Notes: generated by a model not told the origin, from the sequence alone. Counted from the first letter of the stretch, positions 1-10,864 are shown. The stretch is DNA of 64,000 nt from Salisapilia sapeloensis (GCA_023334545.1 JAADVB010000053.1:1-64000); one strand, 5' to 3'. Made by a program: numbers and translations.

Positions 1-673
1 CACGATCTGGAGCGATCTAACGGATTTCTCCGTCTCAAGAATGAGGTTGGTCTGGTTTTTGCGCTCGAATGAAATTGTGCATCTAGGGCGTGAACACGAG
101 GGCATGTATGACGAACCGGAAGAGAGTACTTGGTATAGCAGGTTGCACAGACGAAAATGAGCCCTTCAAGGACACGTATGAATTAAACACAGGTTCAAGC
201 GTCACGTCAATCGAAATAATGGGCAACATTTGGCTTTCTGAATGTATAAAAGCTAGTACGGTGATGTCCTTGCCGAGGTTACGTGCAGTTGTGGATTTAC
301 TTGCAATCTGAAGTTACTGCCCGACAGGGATATGAATCATAGTTTGCATCGACGGATGGTGGACTACAGTATAAGCTGTGTCAAAGGTCCCTCCAGAGCA
401 ATACGAGGGAACAAAAAGCTTACCGGAGTGATCCATAGTGATACCAAAAACAAGACGTCGTGATAAGCCGGTAGAAAAGCTAAACTTGCTGGTCTATTGT
501 ACGCAGCCAAACACGAGTCACACCTGCTGATTGGAAGTACTAGGCGTGGGATCGAATACGGTATTGGCACCGACGTTCCACACGACTGACTTGCAGCCTA
601 TACACACTGGACCACCTCTCAAGCTCGTTTCACATTCCTACTCACCTGCGCATCTTGGACAAAGAAGAGTGGA
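1..673. other. Left-edge stretch without a supported gene
   Basis: Only short open frames occur here (for example 90-311 on + and 364-570 on -). They have non-ATG starts or no recognisable protein character, and none connects to the gene that starts at 674. The stretch presumably holds the promoter of that gene and perhaps the 3' end of a gene outside the window. I see no repeat or RNA gene. Confidence 0.5.
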
Positions 674-3656
674 ATGCTAGGTAGAATCTCACATTGGATC
701 TCCGACAAACTGGAGAGCTCTCGATCAGATGACTACCATCTTCGCTACGAATCTTTGGTACTTGACGTGTTGACTAGGCTGTTGAGAATGCTGATGAACT
801 GACATGCTTTGTGCTTCTATCGGATGAATGTTCTAGTACCGCCTTCGAAAAGAGACCTTGAGTGCCATTCATGTGGCCAAAGAGCTAGCCTACAAGAACG
901 AAGAACAAGCTCGAGACGAAGCGTCCACCAGTTTCCTCACAAGTGAAAACCAGATCACACACCGTCTGGGTAGGTTTTGTTTCTACAGTACTTGTGTGTC
1001 AAGAGAAGACTAATGCGAACGTAGGAATGGCCATTGAAGCCATCTTGATGCTTGGACTCAAGCGACATGGGCAGCAGGAGATCTCTCTCTGGAGCGTCCT
1101 CTACGCTGCATCCATGGCAGTCGATGACCCTGTCCTCCTGCAGACAACACTCTCGGCCGCCGTCTTGTCGGAGGTATTTCACGTTTGCTGAAATTAATGA
1201 GACCGAGAGTCGTATGTTATACACGATGCTTGTCTAGAGTGACGAAGGGAAGGCTCGAGCGTGGCTCAAGATGGCGTTGAACAGCCATACACTAGGACCC
1301 AGCATCCGAGCTCTTGCCTCGTCTAAAGACGTTCTTCCAACCAGCTATGAGCACTGGTCCATCCTCCGCAACAGTGACTCCTCCACCTCTTTCCTCCAAA
1401 TGCTGTCTGAGATCGACAAGCTCAACTTCTTTTTGGAAGTGGACGATACACCGTTCGAGATAGAAGAGAACGCCACAGATGATGCCGACTACATGCATTC
1501 TCTGCACACGCCACAGCGGCGGAAGAACCGGACTGCGAGTGGAGTGAGCGAAAGTAGCGACAGGTCTACTCCTAGCTCTTACGTACACGTCAGAGCACAC
1601 TCGGATGGACGTCTCGTACACCAGTCTGTTTTTGGCCTTCCACTTGCGCAGGTGACGAGCGACCCAGTCCACTCCACCTATGCTACAATTGACCCTTGCT
1701 TGTCTGTTCCGAAAGTCGTTTGCGACTGCTGCGACGTGTTAGAAGCCAAAGCCCCAACTCCAAGACTCTTGCGATCGACCGTCGTGCATCCGCGACTGGA
1801 GGAACTGGAGAGGATCTACACGAAAGAGTCTCGACTACCGGACGACACGACAGCTCATGAAGCAGCAGCTCTGCTACTCCACTTTCTCCGCTCCTTCCCT
1901 GAGCCTCTGTTGCCTCTGCACACTCACGAAGCTTTTGTCAAAGCTGGAAGGAATCGCGATAGAGAGGATGGCGTCAGTGCCATCACAGAGCTCGTCAACA
2001 GTCTCCCTGTTTCCCCCAAGGTGGTGCTAGAAAGGATCGTCTCGACCTTTGGCGTCCTGCTGACACCGGAGAATGCGGAGAGAGCTGGTATCAATGGGGA
2101 AGTCGCAGCATCGATGCTCGCCCCTGCCGTCGTCTTCCACCCAGATGCCACGCAGGCAACCGGAGATCATCGACGAGTGAATCAAGACTACCAGAACGCT
2201 CGCTTCGCCGCCGTTTACGAAGAGTTTTTGCAAATGATGATAGAGCACCAAGAAGTGGTTTTCAAAAAGCTTCGGTCTCAGATAGAGGACGCTCGGGAGC
2301 AGGTGGAGACAATGGAGCGTCGCTTGTCATCCTTTTATAATCTCACAAACACTCCAGTTCGTCTTGATGCTCCAGCGGATGTGGAGCAACTGGAGTATTT
2401 GTCTCGACAATTTTTACTAGAAGAGGAGACAGAAACTATGTCCGAATTACATCTAGAGAATGAAAAGGTAGTGGAGGCATGGCAACGATACGGATTTGGA
2501 GCCTCTCAAATCACACAAAACTTTTCTGACGGAGGTGTACTGCTCTTGAGAGCAGTTTCGTACCTCGTCGACAACGACGTCAGGGCTAGGACGCGCTGGA
2601 AGCGTTGGTTTGCATCAGCTATCGAAGAGACAAGTAGCGACTCTGCGTTTGTTGAGCTCCATCTCTCTAGCATACTGCTCGATGCACTGCACCTTCGGTA
2701 CGTCCTACTAATCTAAATAATCCTGTCTAGTGCTCAACATAGTTTATAGACATCCAGACTCGGAGCGTATCGACATCGTTACCTTATCCAAAGAACCGTT
2801 CTGGAGTTTGCTTGCGAATGATGAAGATGCTTTCCTCAAGCTCTTTGTCTTTATCCACGAGGTCCTAGATGACTATTGGACGACGTCAGTTTCTCTCAGC
2901 ACTGCGCTTGAAAGGTCTGAGTCTGCCGTTCGACAGCTCCTGATGTCCACTTCCTTCGAGTTTGTGGCTGAAATGGCGGAAGCTTGGCACCATGAACAGG
3001 ACGACAAACCTCCGGAAGAGGACGATAGTGATTCGGATTCAGACACAGCCTCAGTCCCTCAGGATACGATGGAGTTAGACGAATACAAGGACAAGCTCCT
3101 CCACGCATCTCGACTGCTGGACTTGCATCAGGTGGCAGCCATCGACCGTATCCTCCCCCTCACCTGTCAATTGTGCAAGTGGCATCTACTCTACAGCACT
3201 GACCTCCATGGCTCGTCCCTCCATTCCCTTCTGGCTATGGCTAACGGACACTCACCGACTCTAGTGGTGATCAAGACGGATGCAGGTGACGTCCTCGGTG
3301 GCTTCGCGACAGAGCCATGGGGACCCAGAGCTCAGTACTATGGCAACGGCGAGTGCCTGGTCTTCTCCCTAGACGATACGAATGAGAATGCCGCCAAGTA
3401 CGCCTGGACAAGAATGAACGACTACTTTATGCTGTGCTCGGACCAGTCGCTCGCGATGGGCGGCGGGGGAGACTTTGCCCTCTTTCTCGACAGCGATCTA
3501 GCGAGAGGTTCGTCTGGAGCATGCGAGACGTTTGGCAATCCGCCACTGGCATCCAGTCCTGACTTTGCCTGTGTGCAAGTAGAAGTGTGGGGCTTTACGA
3601 TGGAGGATAAAGCGCCTGCGAGGCCTCGTATGCCTCGGAAGAGTGTCTTGGACTAA
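674..3656 (+). CDS. RUN-RhoGAP-ELMO-TLDc multidomain protein
   Basis: Five exons: 674-757, 837-969, 1025-1173, 1238-2697, 2750-3656 (910 aa). Phases agree at every junction, and the last intron carries a TACTAAT branch-like motif. A RUN domain covers roughly residues 30-195, ending in the pattern with RAWLKMALN and FLEVDD. A RhoGAP-like domain spans 253-457, with FGLPL at its start and FLRSFPEPLLP in its core; Arg301 in LLRST sits where the arginine finger belongs. A short coiled coil follows at 457-490. An ELMO-type domain spans 533-655 (WQRYGFG, then PFWSLLANDEDAF), and a TLDc domain spans 742-893, ending in VQVEVWGF. RUN and ELMO domains normally link small GTPases to membranes and actin, RhoGAP stimulates Rho GTP hydrolysis, and TLDc proteins bind the V-ATPase. 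Their combination suggests a Rho/Rac regulator at endomembranes; that role is inference. The stop codon overlaps an AATAAA. Confidence 0.85.
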
Positions 3657-3660
3657 TAAA
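3655..3660 (+). terminator. Poly(A) signal AATAAA overlapping the stop codon
   Basis: The TAA stop at 3654-3656 is the beginning of an AATAAA hexamer, so the 3' UTR must be very short. The next gene ends only 47 bp away on the other strand. Confidence 0.6.
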
Positions 3661-3692
3661 GTCGAACGTGTTTTCAACTAGCTCTTGGTGAC

Positions 3693-3698
3693 TTTATT
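3693..3698 (-). terminator. Poly(A) signal of the 3704-4430 gene
   Basis: AATAAA on the minus strand, five bases beyond the stop codon at 3704-3706, in the 47-bp gap between two convergent genes. Confidence 0.55.
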
Positions 3699-3703
3699 AT
3701 TAG

Positions 3704-4430
3704 TTAGGCAGTGCGAGCGAGCGTCGGGAGAAGCTCTTCCTCGAGCTGCATGTCGAACGCTTCGAATTGATTCTGGATTTGAGTCCGCTGCAGCATAAGA
3801 CACGACTTGGTCAGAGAGTAGATGTAGGCCAATAGGCATAATAGACTCTGTACCTGCGACTCGGAGGAGGTTTCCGTTCGCTGGAGCTGCGGACGCATGC
3901 CTTCCACCTGGTCTCGGTATCGCTTGTCGAAGGTGTCGACGACGAGCTGGAGGAAGGTTTGGAAGCTGTCGTACGAGCTTTCGGTCGTCCGGTCATGGAA
4001 GAGCACTGCCTGAAACTTGTCACTTTCCTTGGACAGCATCTCCACAGCTCCATTCGCGGCCTAGTGTGTATCCTGTCATGATCTGATCTTCATATCAAAA
4101 GCTACGCTGTATCTACCGTCAAGGCGATGGGTTCTCCCGTCCCTCGCTCTGCCCTGGGCGAACTCGTCCTGGATCCGTGTCGAGAGCTACCTTTGGGCTC
4201 AAACTGCACTCGCACGACGTCTACTCGGCTGTCTAGTACGATGCAATCGACATAAGATGGCATGATGACGTACCTCCACCGTCGACTTCACGTGCGAACT
4301 GCGTGAAGGACGCAACGAGGGAGTCGACTCCTTTGATGTGAGCTTCCATCGGCCACTTCCATTCTCGCGTGAAGAGGCATATGCCAGAAGCTCGATCGAG
4401 TACCTTGAGCGCACGCATTTCGTCGTTCAT
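3704..4430 (-). CDS. Small longin-like protein, function unknown
   Basis: Four exons on the minus strand: 4274-4430, 4117-4232, 3854-4060, 3704-3787 (187 aa). The N-terminus (LDRASGICLFTREW) has the look of a longin or roadblock-like fold: a hydrophobic strand, then a turn, then a strand with an aromatic end. The C-terminal half is predicted helical. I do not recognise a specific family, so trafficking-related is only a guess. The last intron (66 nt) has no stop and keeps the frame, so its retention would add 22 residues. An alternative donor in exon 2 breaks the phase and was rejected. The start codon lies only 26 bp from the divergent neighbour at 4457. Confidence 0.6.
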
Positions 4431-4456
4431 TTTTTCACTTTTGACCGGAAGGAGAA
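4431..4456. promoter_or_regulatory. 26-bp divergent promoter gap
   Basis: Only 26 bp separate the ATG at 4430 (-) and the ATG at 4457 (+). The 5' UTRs of the two genes must overlap, or transcription must start within the neighbour. Confidence 0.5.
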
Positions 4457-4786
4457 ATGAGTGGCGTCAAGGCTACCTTTCGCTTCCACGGAGAGACCCA
4501 GCACGAGTTCTCGAGCTATCCGACGGAGGCAGAGGCGTCTAACGAGTACGACATCGCAGAAGAAGGGCGCAAGAACCACTCGTACGGTGGCAAGATGGAC
4601 GGCGGCGTGCCACTGCCAGCGCTTAAGTCGACGGGACCGTACGCGGCTCTCGTGACGGCCATCAAGGTACTAGCTTAAGATAGATGCATCGACAGTCTTA
4701 TAAACATGATGTAGCGCGGGAAAGAGGACAGCGAGAGCTTTCTCAAGGACAAGGTGGAGGGACCAGCGCCGACGGAAGACGAGTAA
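4457..4786 (+). CDS. Small conserved-looking hypothetical protein
   Basis: Two exons, 4457-4666 and 4715-4786, give 93 aa. The ORF alone would end just inside the intron; splicing at AAG|gtacta..gtag keeps the frame and adds an acidic tail ending in PTEDE. There is no signal peptide, membrane segment or Cys pattern. I do not recognise the family. The base composition matches its neighbours, so it looks like a real gene and not a shadow. It is paired head to head with the longin-like gene and may be co-regulated with it. Confidence 0.65.
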
Positions 4787-4844
4787 CAAGTGCGAGAGCG
4801 ACGGAAATAGTAGAGAGGAACGTAGGTTGCAATCGTACGTAGAC

Positions 4845-4850
4845 TTTATT
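4845..4850 (-). terminator. Poly(A) signal AATAAA overlapping the stop of the SET gene
   Basis: On the minus strand the TAA stop (4846-4848) lies inside an AATAAA, the same arrangement as at 3655-3660. Confidence 0.55.
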
Positions 4851-7045
4851 CGTTGACAAGAGTACTTTTGTGTTTCCGGCGCTTCTTGCTGCCGTACTGG
4901 TCGGCTGCTCCGGCGTGGAAGATGCGCTTCCAACTGGGCACGAGGGACGCTGCGTGACTACGTAGTTGTCTCGACTGCAATTGTTCAACAGCAGTGGTGG
5001 GACTGGCGGCAGACGCAGCGTCCAGACGATCCGTCGGAGGTCGAAGGACGTGTCTCGGGTGGCTGCAGTCGTGGCAGAACCATGGGATGCCTGGCGGAGG
5101 CACCATGGCGAGGTTCGTGCAGCTAAGGAAGACATCAGTGGAGACGCTATCAGTAGTAATAAGAGGAGCATACCACAAGTGGAAGGCAGCAGGACATCCG
5201 TCGCAGCATATGAGCTCTCCAGCCAGTCCGCATCGGTGGCAAGCGTCTTCGTTCAAGTCGTCGGACTTTGGGTTGAGGTACTGCTGGGTGGACTGTATGT
5301 GTTCCACGAAGCGCTCGATGCGCTCTGGATCCATGGACGCAGATGTGTGTGGCATTCGGGCGTTCCACTTGGAGACATTCCTAGCAAACCTCTGTAGATC
5401 TAGACTTCACGATCAGTATCCTCTTCCATCCTACTCATGCGTAAAGAAACCTTGGCAGCGCAGAGCTCTCGCCTTTACCAAATTCACTCGCTTCTTCCTC
5501 AACTGTGAACACCTGCGAGACACTCTGGAATTCATTGAGGACAGCTCTGATGTCCAGTCGGACTTGCCTCTGCAGATGAAGCTCCTCCGCTTGCGCATCT
5601 CGTCCAGATGGTCACCTCGGACAGCACAAGTGTACCAGTCGTCCTTGAGAGTCCTCTGGGACGTGGCGGTTGGAGAGACGGGGGAGACAGCAGGCTGCAC
5701 CTCTTCCTCCGGTTCCTCCTCGTGGCTCTTGTGACTCAGGAAGAGTCGACGCTTCTGATACCCATAGTCTTCCAGCCACTCGGTCTCTAGCTGCAGAAGC
5801 ATGTGAGCATCAGACGTACCAACTAGTGTAGGGAAGAGAGTACCTGAGAAGCCTTGAGGAGTGCGAGGGACGAGACGTGGGCTGGAGCGTTGATCTCGGC
5901 CGGAGGGCCGAGGTCTACTGGAGCTGCCGACTGGACGACGGACTCTCCGCCGCTCGACTCGGTGTCTCCGCTGGACTTGCGTCCGATCTGACCCTGACAC
6001 GAGGGCGTGCCGCACTTGCACGTGACGGCCTCTCCAAAGTGGGAGAAGTTGTAGTCGATGGTGATCTCTTCGTCCTTGGCGATCTGCCGCTTGGCGAAGA
6101 TGCCGATGCGGAGGATACCGTCGACGTTCCACTTTTGCGTAACGCTGTTGGGCTCGCAGCTGTGGTTGATGAAGCGAGACTCGTTGCTTCGGTACCTGGC
6201 GTCGATGACGATGTCCTTCTCGAGCTCGAGCATGTAGAAGTGGGTTTCGCCCATGTCCCTGTACTTGATCAGCCGACGCTCACACTCTTCATCGTCCACC
6301 ACCTCTCCTACGTACTCGATGATAAAGTCTCCTGCGTCAATCGCGTCGTCTGCGATGAGTCCGAACCCAGGGCCTTGGACGTACTCGACGCGGACGGGCC
6401 TATACATGAGAATGAGTTCCTGTCTAGTAACTTGGTCCTTGGCTCTTACTTGACTTGTCGACGCTGGATGGCTCGGTTCAGACACAGGTCGGGGTCCGGC
6501 GCAGAGCATGTCTTGGCCGTGCAGCTGATGAAGAGCATGCGGTTGTGGCAGTTGTCTCCACACACAGCATCCTTCCGGGCGCTCTTCCTGGATCGCAGCG
6601 CGTCACGCTTGTTGCCACCGGCTTTGGACCTACGGTTGCCTTGCTTCCCGCTCTCTACGTAGCACTCGCACTTATGCACCGGCAACGACGCGGCCGGAAT
6701 GCGCTTGGACAGGTAGACGCACTTGGCAATCTTCCCGAACGGCGGTGGCTGGTGCACCACTTTTCGGTTCTACGAGCAGACAAGCGTCAGGTATCTAGAG
6801 AGGTCTACAGTATAGTCGATGGCATGTCGTACGTCGATCTTCTGGATGTCGAGTGCATTGAGTGGCAGTCGGAAGACCTCTGGCTGGGTCGGCATGGCAT
6901 CCGTCCGGAGCGTGGAGAGGAAGGTCTGAGTGGCTCTTGCTACGTCTGGCTTGGACTTGGTTCTGGAAGCGGCTCTGACATTGGCAAGGACCTTTTCCTC
7001 CGCCTTCCGAGCTGCTTTCCTCGGATGCGCTTGTCGAGGTGGCAT
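4846..7045 (-). CDS. AWS-SET-postSET histone lysine methyltransferase with C-terminal PHD finger
   Basis: Six exons: 6809-7045, 6450-6769, 5844-6399, 5451-5790, 5174-5399, 4846-5122 (651 aa). Residues about 100-170 carry a PPFGKI segment and a Cys-rich AWS region. The SET domain follows from about 186, with GPGFGL, EYVGEVV and the catalytic NHSCEPN core, then a post-SET CKCGTPSCQG. A PHD finger (ACHRCG..CCDGC..WFCHDC) lies near residue 540-580. AWS plus SET plus post-SET is the layout of the ASH1/SETD2/NSD family, which methylates H3K36 in chromatin; the exact substrate is inferred. The PHD finger is C-terminal to SET, unlike NSD proteins. The ATG at 7045 was chosen because the frame is closed upstream by a TAG at about 7103. 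An alternative is that the leg-PHD gene upstream is spliced into this one. The intron 6770-6808 is only 39 nt. Confidence 0.85.
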
Positions 7046-7273
7046 GCGTATCAGTTTGGTCGTCACTTGTCGAAATGGCGCCAAAGCACTTGATTCGTGA
7101 GACTAGCCATTGGCTCCGTCCGTTGCTACAAATGGTGGTCGAGAGACCACATGAAGCGACGTAATGGACACTTTCGATACCAAGTGGAAACGTAGGTCAG
7201 GGCCTCAGGACGAGGAAACGTTAAAACGATCGAGAGACCAGAGCAAGGATCAAACGCAAGAGCTCTGTCATGT

Positions 7274-9321
7274 TCAGCGACTACTTTCCAACCCTCCGTT
7301 CATCGCGCGATAGTCCACGGCCACTCGACTGCGCTGGACGCGGCCACTCTGCTGCAACATCGATGGCGCCGACTCTGTATCCTCTGCATTACCCTTCTCC
7401 AAGCTTTCACTGCTACTGGATTGGTGTTGGACTCCTACTGGCGAAGTCCTCTTGCGCGTGTACATCTCGCCATCGTCGTCGCTGTCCACTTGGCTGGCGA
7501 ACAGCAAGTAGTTGAGCTTCCGATAGTCCACTGGCGTCCTCTTGCGCTTGCCGGGAGGAGGCGACAGATCTTCCGCAGACGACTCGGAAGCTGTCTCCTG
7601 GACATTGCGCTTACCTGCCTTCTTCTTGACACTAGCTGCTGCACTAGTCTTCGTGTCCGTCCTGACGCTAGCCTTCGTACCGCTCTTGGTCGGTGGCTGC
7701 TCACCACTGATACCCATCTTCTCTGCTAAGAGCATGCCCCTCTTCATGCGTCGATGGCTGATAACCTCTTGGCCGCCGTCGTCGTACAAGATGCGCCACT
7801 CTCGCTTGTTCGTGATGATCTTCTTGCTGTCGGGGGCTGGCGGCGTGGCTTCCTCCAGCACTCGACCCATCCGCGTCTCCGTCTCGGACTTGGGCTTGAT
7901 CGCCACTCTCTCTCCGATAAAGTTGACGTGCCTATACGGTCTCGCAGCGCCGTCGAGAAGGAGACCATTCACCGGCAGTTCTCTACGAGGTACCAAGATT
8001 AGCAAGACGAGAGACAAAGGAGGTAGGACGGACGTACTTGACTGTCTTGACGGCAGGTTTCATTACCACGGGAGACGCACTAGCCTCAGGTTCTTCCTCC
8101 ACCGACACTTCTTCCACAGGCTCCTCGCTTCCGTCATGACTCTTGACTTGGTTATCGCTGTCCTCCTGGTCACTTTCACTGTCTGAAGGAGGAGGCGAGT
8201 CGGTCATCACAAAGTCTTCGTCTTCTTCATCTTCTTCCAGCGCAAACGAAGCTTGGTTTAGAGACACCGGAGCAAGATGACTAGTAGCCTTCTCCCCCTC
8301 TGACTCCTCAGCTCCTGCCATCGCTCCTGACAACTCTGGAAAGACCTAGTAGTAACTTAGCACTTGTCATAGGGTACTTGTAACGATGGAAACTACCTCG
8401 TCTGGCGTCTCGTACATGGTCCCTAGCGCATAATTTATCTTTCTCAGAGACTCGAACATGGATGCACAGCCGTGGCAGAACCAGTCGTCGTCTCCCTCCG
8501 GAATCTCTCGCGTCGACACTGGTGGAGACAGACACTGCTGATGGTACGCTCGGAAGCACGCCGGGTGGTCGCAGAAGAGAATGTCATTGTCCTGCGTCGT
8601 GTTCGTGCTGCTGCATACGGAGCAGACGATCTCCTCCGGCGCCACGTGGGTCTTGCCCTGCTTCAGTGGCTCCAGCTGCTTGTCCTTGGCGTGGAGCTCT
8701 TCCATCTCGCGCAAGTAGGTCGCGACGAGTTTCTTGATCACAACCATCTTTTCATGCGTCTTGGCGAGCTCCTTGTCCGGCTTGAGCTTCTCCAGGTTGG
8801 CACTCCGCCACCCCTCGCCTTCATACGCCTCCACGAACGCCACCAAGTACTTGAGTCGTTTGACCTTTTACATGATCTTTAGGTCAACCCATCCGTCCCA
8901 AGTGTTGAAATGCACCTACCTGAGTGTTCACCTTGGCTTCCAGCTTCTTGTACACGGACATATCTTGCTGAGACTTTGGCAGCGGAACAAGAGACGCTTT
9001 CACGCTGACCTTGAGACCAGTGACCACGGCCTCGTCGACCTTGTACTGTTTCTCTACCTTCTTCCTACCCCTTCCTTTGCCTCTTTCCCGTCTGTCTCGG
9101 ACTGGAGCTTTGCTCGGAGGTCGAATCCTGCGTGACGCCACGACTGGCGCTGTGGTCATCCCTTGCCTCGTTTTGGTTTCGCTCGTGCCTTGTCTGGTGG
9201 ATGCATACTAGGTTACAGTCCAGTATATTCGAAATGAAGTCGGATGGACGTACTTGGATCGAGAGGACCTGGTCACCCGCGTGCCACTGGCGCCGCCAGC
9301 GTCTGTCGTCTTCGTAGCCAT
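7274..9321 (-). CDS. Leg-PHD finger and Tudor-like chromatin protein
   Basis: Five exons: 9254-9321, 8920-9193, 8397-8864, 8038-8345, 7274-7982 (608 aa). After a basic N-terminus, residues 115-265 read like the leg-PHD region of plant PRHA/HAT3.1: YLVAFVEAYEGEGW, LKPDKEL, then a C4HC3 PHD finger with NDILFCDHPACFRAYHQ. An acidic Ser/Asp/Glu-rich stretch (about 285-360) and a Tudor/agenet-like segment (GERVAIKP..EWRILYDDGGQEV) follow. The C-terminus carries two VDYR motifs (TPVDYRKLN and VAVDYRAMN). The leg-PHD points to binding of histone H3 tails; no catalytic domain is visible. The gene ends 228 bp before the SET gene on the same strand, so the two may act together or be one spliced unit. 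Confidence 0.72.
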
Positions 9322-9894
9322 GTCTTTGTCTTGCACTATCGGAAATGAGGATTATGCCGATTTCTATTCGTGGCGACGATCTCGGTCGGGGCTTACGGGA
9401 GGCGATGTCGGTGGACTATCTGGACGTAGACCAAGGTCAGTTGAACGTACCGAGAAGAGTACGAGCGAGTGGAAGTCGATACCGCCACAAAATGTCGAAA
9501 GTAATTTCGATCTCGAGGCGACGCAATTGGAAACCTCGACGTCCGGTCTCGTTGCAAGACGATCTTGTGAGACGAATATGCACTAGAGCAAGCAATGTCT
9601 AGGACTGTTGAAGGAGATAAAAAGGTTGAAAGAGAGATACAAGGACATGCAGGTCGTGGCACATAAAGTAGATGCATTCGATTTTAAAGTTACCACGCTA
9701 TCTAGTGGATTCCTATCAAAGTACAGGTCGAATGCAGGAAAGAACGATGTCCACAGGTGTACGTATGGATGGAATAAGGGGGAAGAGGAAGGGATGGAGG
9801 TGGAGGAACTAGGAGGAGGCGAGTACCGTGGAGAAGATGTTGGAAGAGACAAGACTTCTGCTTCGTTTTCCACCACAAACGCATCCATTTCGTC
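9322..9894. other. Divergent intergenic stretch, no gene seen
   Basis: It separates the leg-PHD gene (-) from the lipoyl-protein gene (+). The small open frames here start at non-ATG codons and do not resemble any protein. A purine-rich segment lies near 9755-9850, just upstream of the ATG at 9895. No repeat was noticed. Confidence 0.5.
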
Positions 9895-10806
9895 ATGCTT
9901 CGAACGCTTCTGCATACCACACGCTCGACCGCGCGTCGTACGGCCACCGTCAGCAGCCTAGCCAAACGCACGTTTGCCGACTACCCTCCTCATGAAGTCG
10001 TCGGTCTCCCAGGTGCGTACAACAGTCTAGAAATGGTACTAGTCGAGACTAACGAAAGCTTCCGAATGCACAGCTCTTTCGCCTACGATGGTGCCTACCA
10101 CCTCTATCTTTCTACGTATATCTGCCTAACAATGTAGTCTAGGACACTGGCAACTTGGCCAAGTGGAACAAGAAGGAGGGGGAGCAGATTACGCCTGGCG
10201 ACGTCATCTGCCAGGTCGAGACGGACAAGGCCGTGATGGACTTTGAGGCGCAGGACGAGTACTACCTGGCCAAGATCCTCGTACCGGAAGGCGCGGAGGG
10301 CATTGAAATCGGCGCGCCCATCATGGTCGTGACGGACAGCGAGGACAACGTGTCTGGTCTGGCCAACTTTGAGCTGGACGAGAGCTCTTCGCCGTCGTCC
10401 GAGCCCAAGCAGGAGCGTGCGCCGGAGGAGACGCCGCCCAAGAAGGAGGAGGTGTCTGTGGACCCAGAGACCAAGGAGCCCGTGTCTCCGTCGGACTTTT
10501 TGGTCACGTCCCAGACGACCCACAAGAACGAGCAAGGTCCTTCGATTCCGGAGTCGCCACCGCAGCAGGAGAAGCCTCAGGAAGAGCCTCAGCAGCATAG
10601 TCAGCAGGCGCCTGCCAGTGCCATCCAGGTGGAGGAGTCGTGGGGCCAGAACGTCAAGAAGAGTCCTCTCTTCTCCCTGTAAGTCCCGTGTACATCTATC
10701 TCTTGTGACTCTGTACTAACGTCCGTCTAGACTGACCAAGAAGCAGCAGGAGTACGTGGACATGTACGGCCCGACCGGCACGTCTCCCGTGGCGTCGGAC
10801 AAGTAG
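9895..10806 (+). CDS. Mitochondrial lipoyl-domain protein, minimal PDH E3-binding-protein/E2-like
   Basis: Four exons: 9895-10012, 10074-10090 (17 nt), 10143-10678, 10731-10806 (248 aa). The N-terminus is Arg/Thr/Ser-rich with no acidic residues, a mitochondrial presequence. The 17-nt micro-exon is needed to restore the E2 signature LPALSPTM. The lipoyl domain continues as GNLAKW..EGEQI..GDVICQVETDKA, with Lys74 in ETDKA as the lipoylation site. An acidic Pro/Gln-rich linker follows. The C-terminus has only a short SPL..GPTGTSPV piece that faintly recalls an E3-binding domain. There is no acyltransferase domain, so it is far shorter than a normal E2 or PDHX. It would carry acyl or lipoyl groups in, or recruit E3 to, a 2-oxoacid dehydrogenase complex; the latter is inference. 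Confidence 0.85.
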
Positions 10807-10820
10807 TCCAGCCTTTTGCC

Positions 10821-10826
10821 AATAAA
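10821..10826 (+). terminator. Poly(A) signal AATAAA of the lipoyl-protein gene
   Basis: AATAAA 14 bp after the stop codon of the lipoyl-domain gene. The convergent EF-hand gene ends at 10865. Confidence 0.55.
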
Positions 10827-10864
10827 AACTTAAAAGAGAGCTTCGTGTTTCTTGTTGCTACGTC

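Noticed and set aside
90-311. A 73-aa open frame near the left edge
   Set aside because: It begins at a GTG, has no domain character and does not join any splice-compatible exon.
364-570. A minus-strand 68-aa frame upstream of the RUN-RhoGAP gene
   Set aside because: Composition is unlike the real genes here, and it lies in the probable promoter.
9254-9602. Plus-strand frames between the leg-PHD and lipoyl genes
   Set aside because: They overlap the first exon of the leg-PHD gene or begin at non-ATG codons, with no family resemblance.
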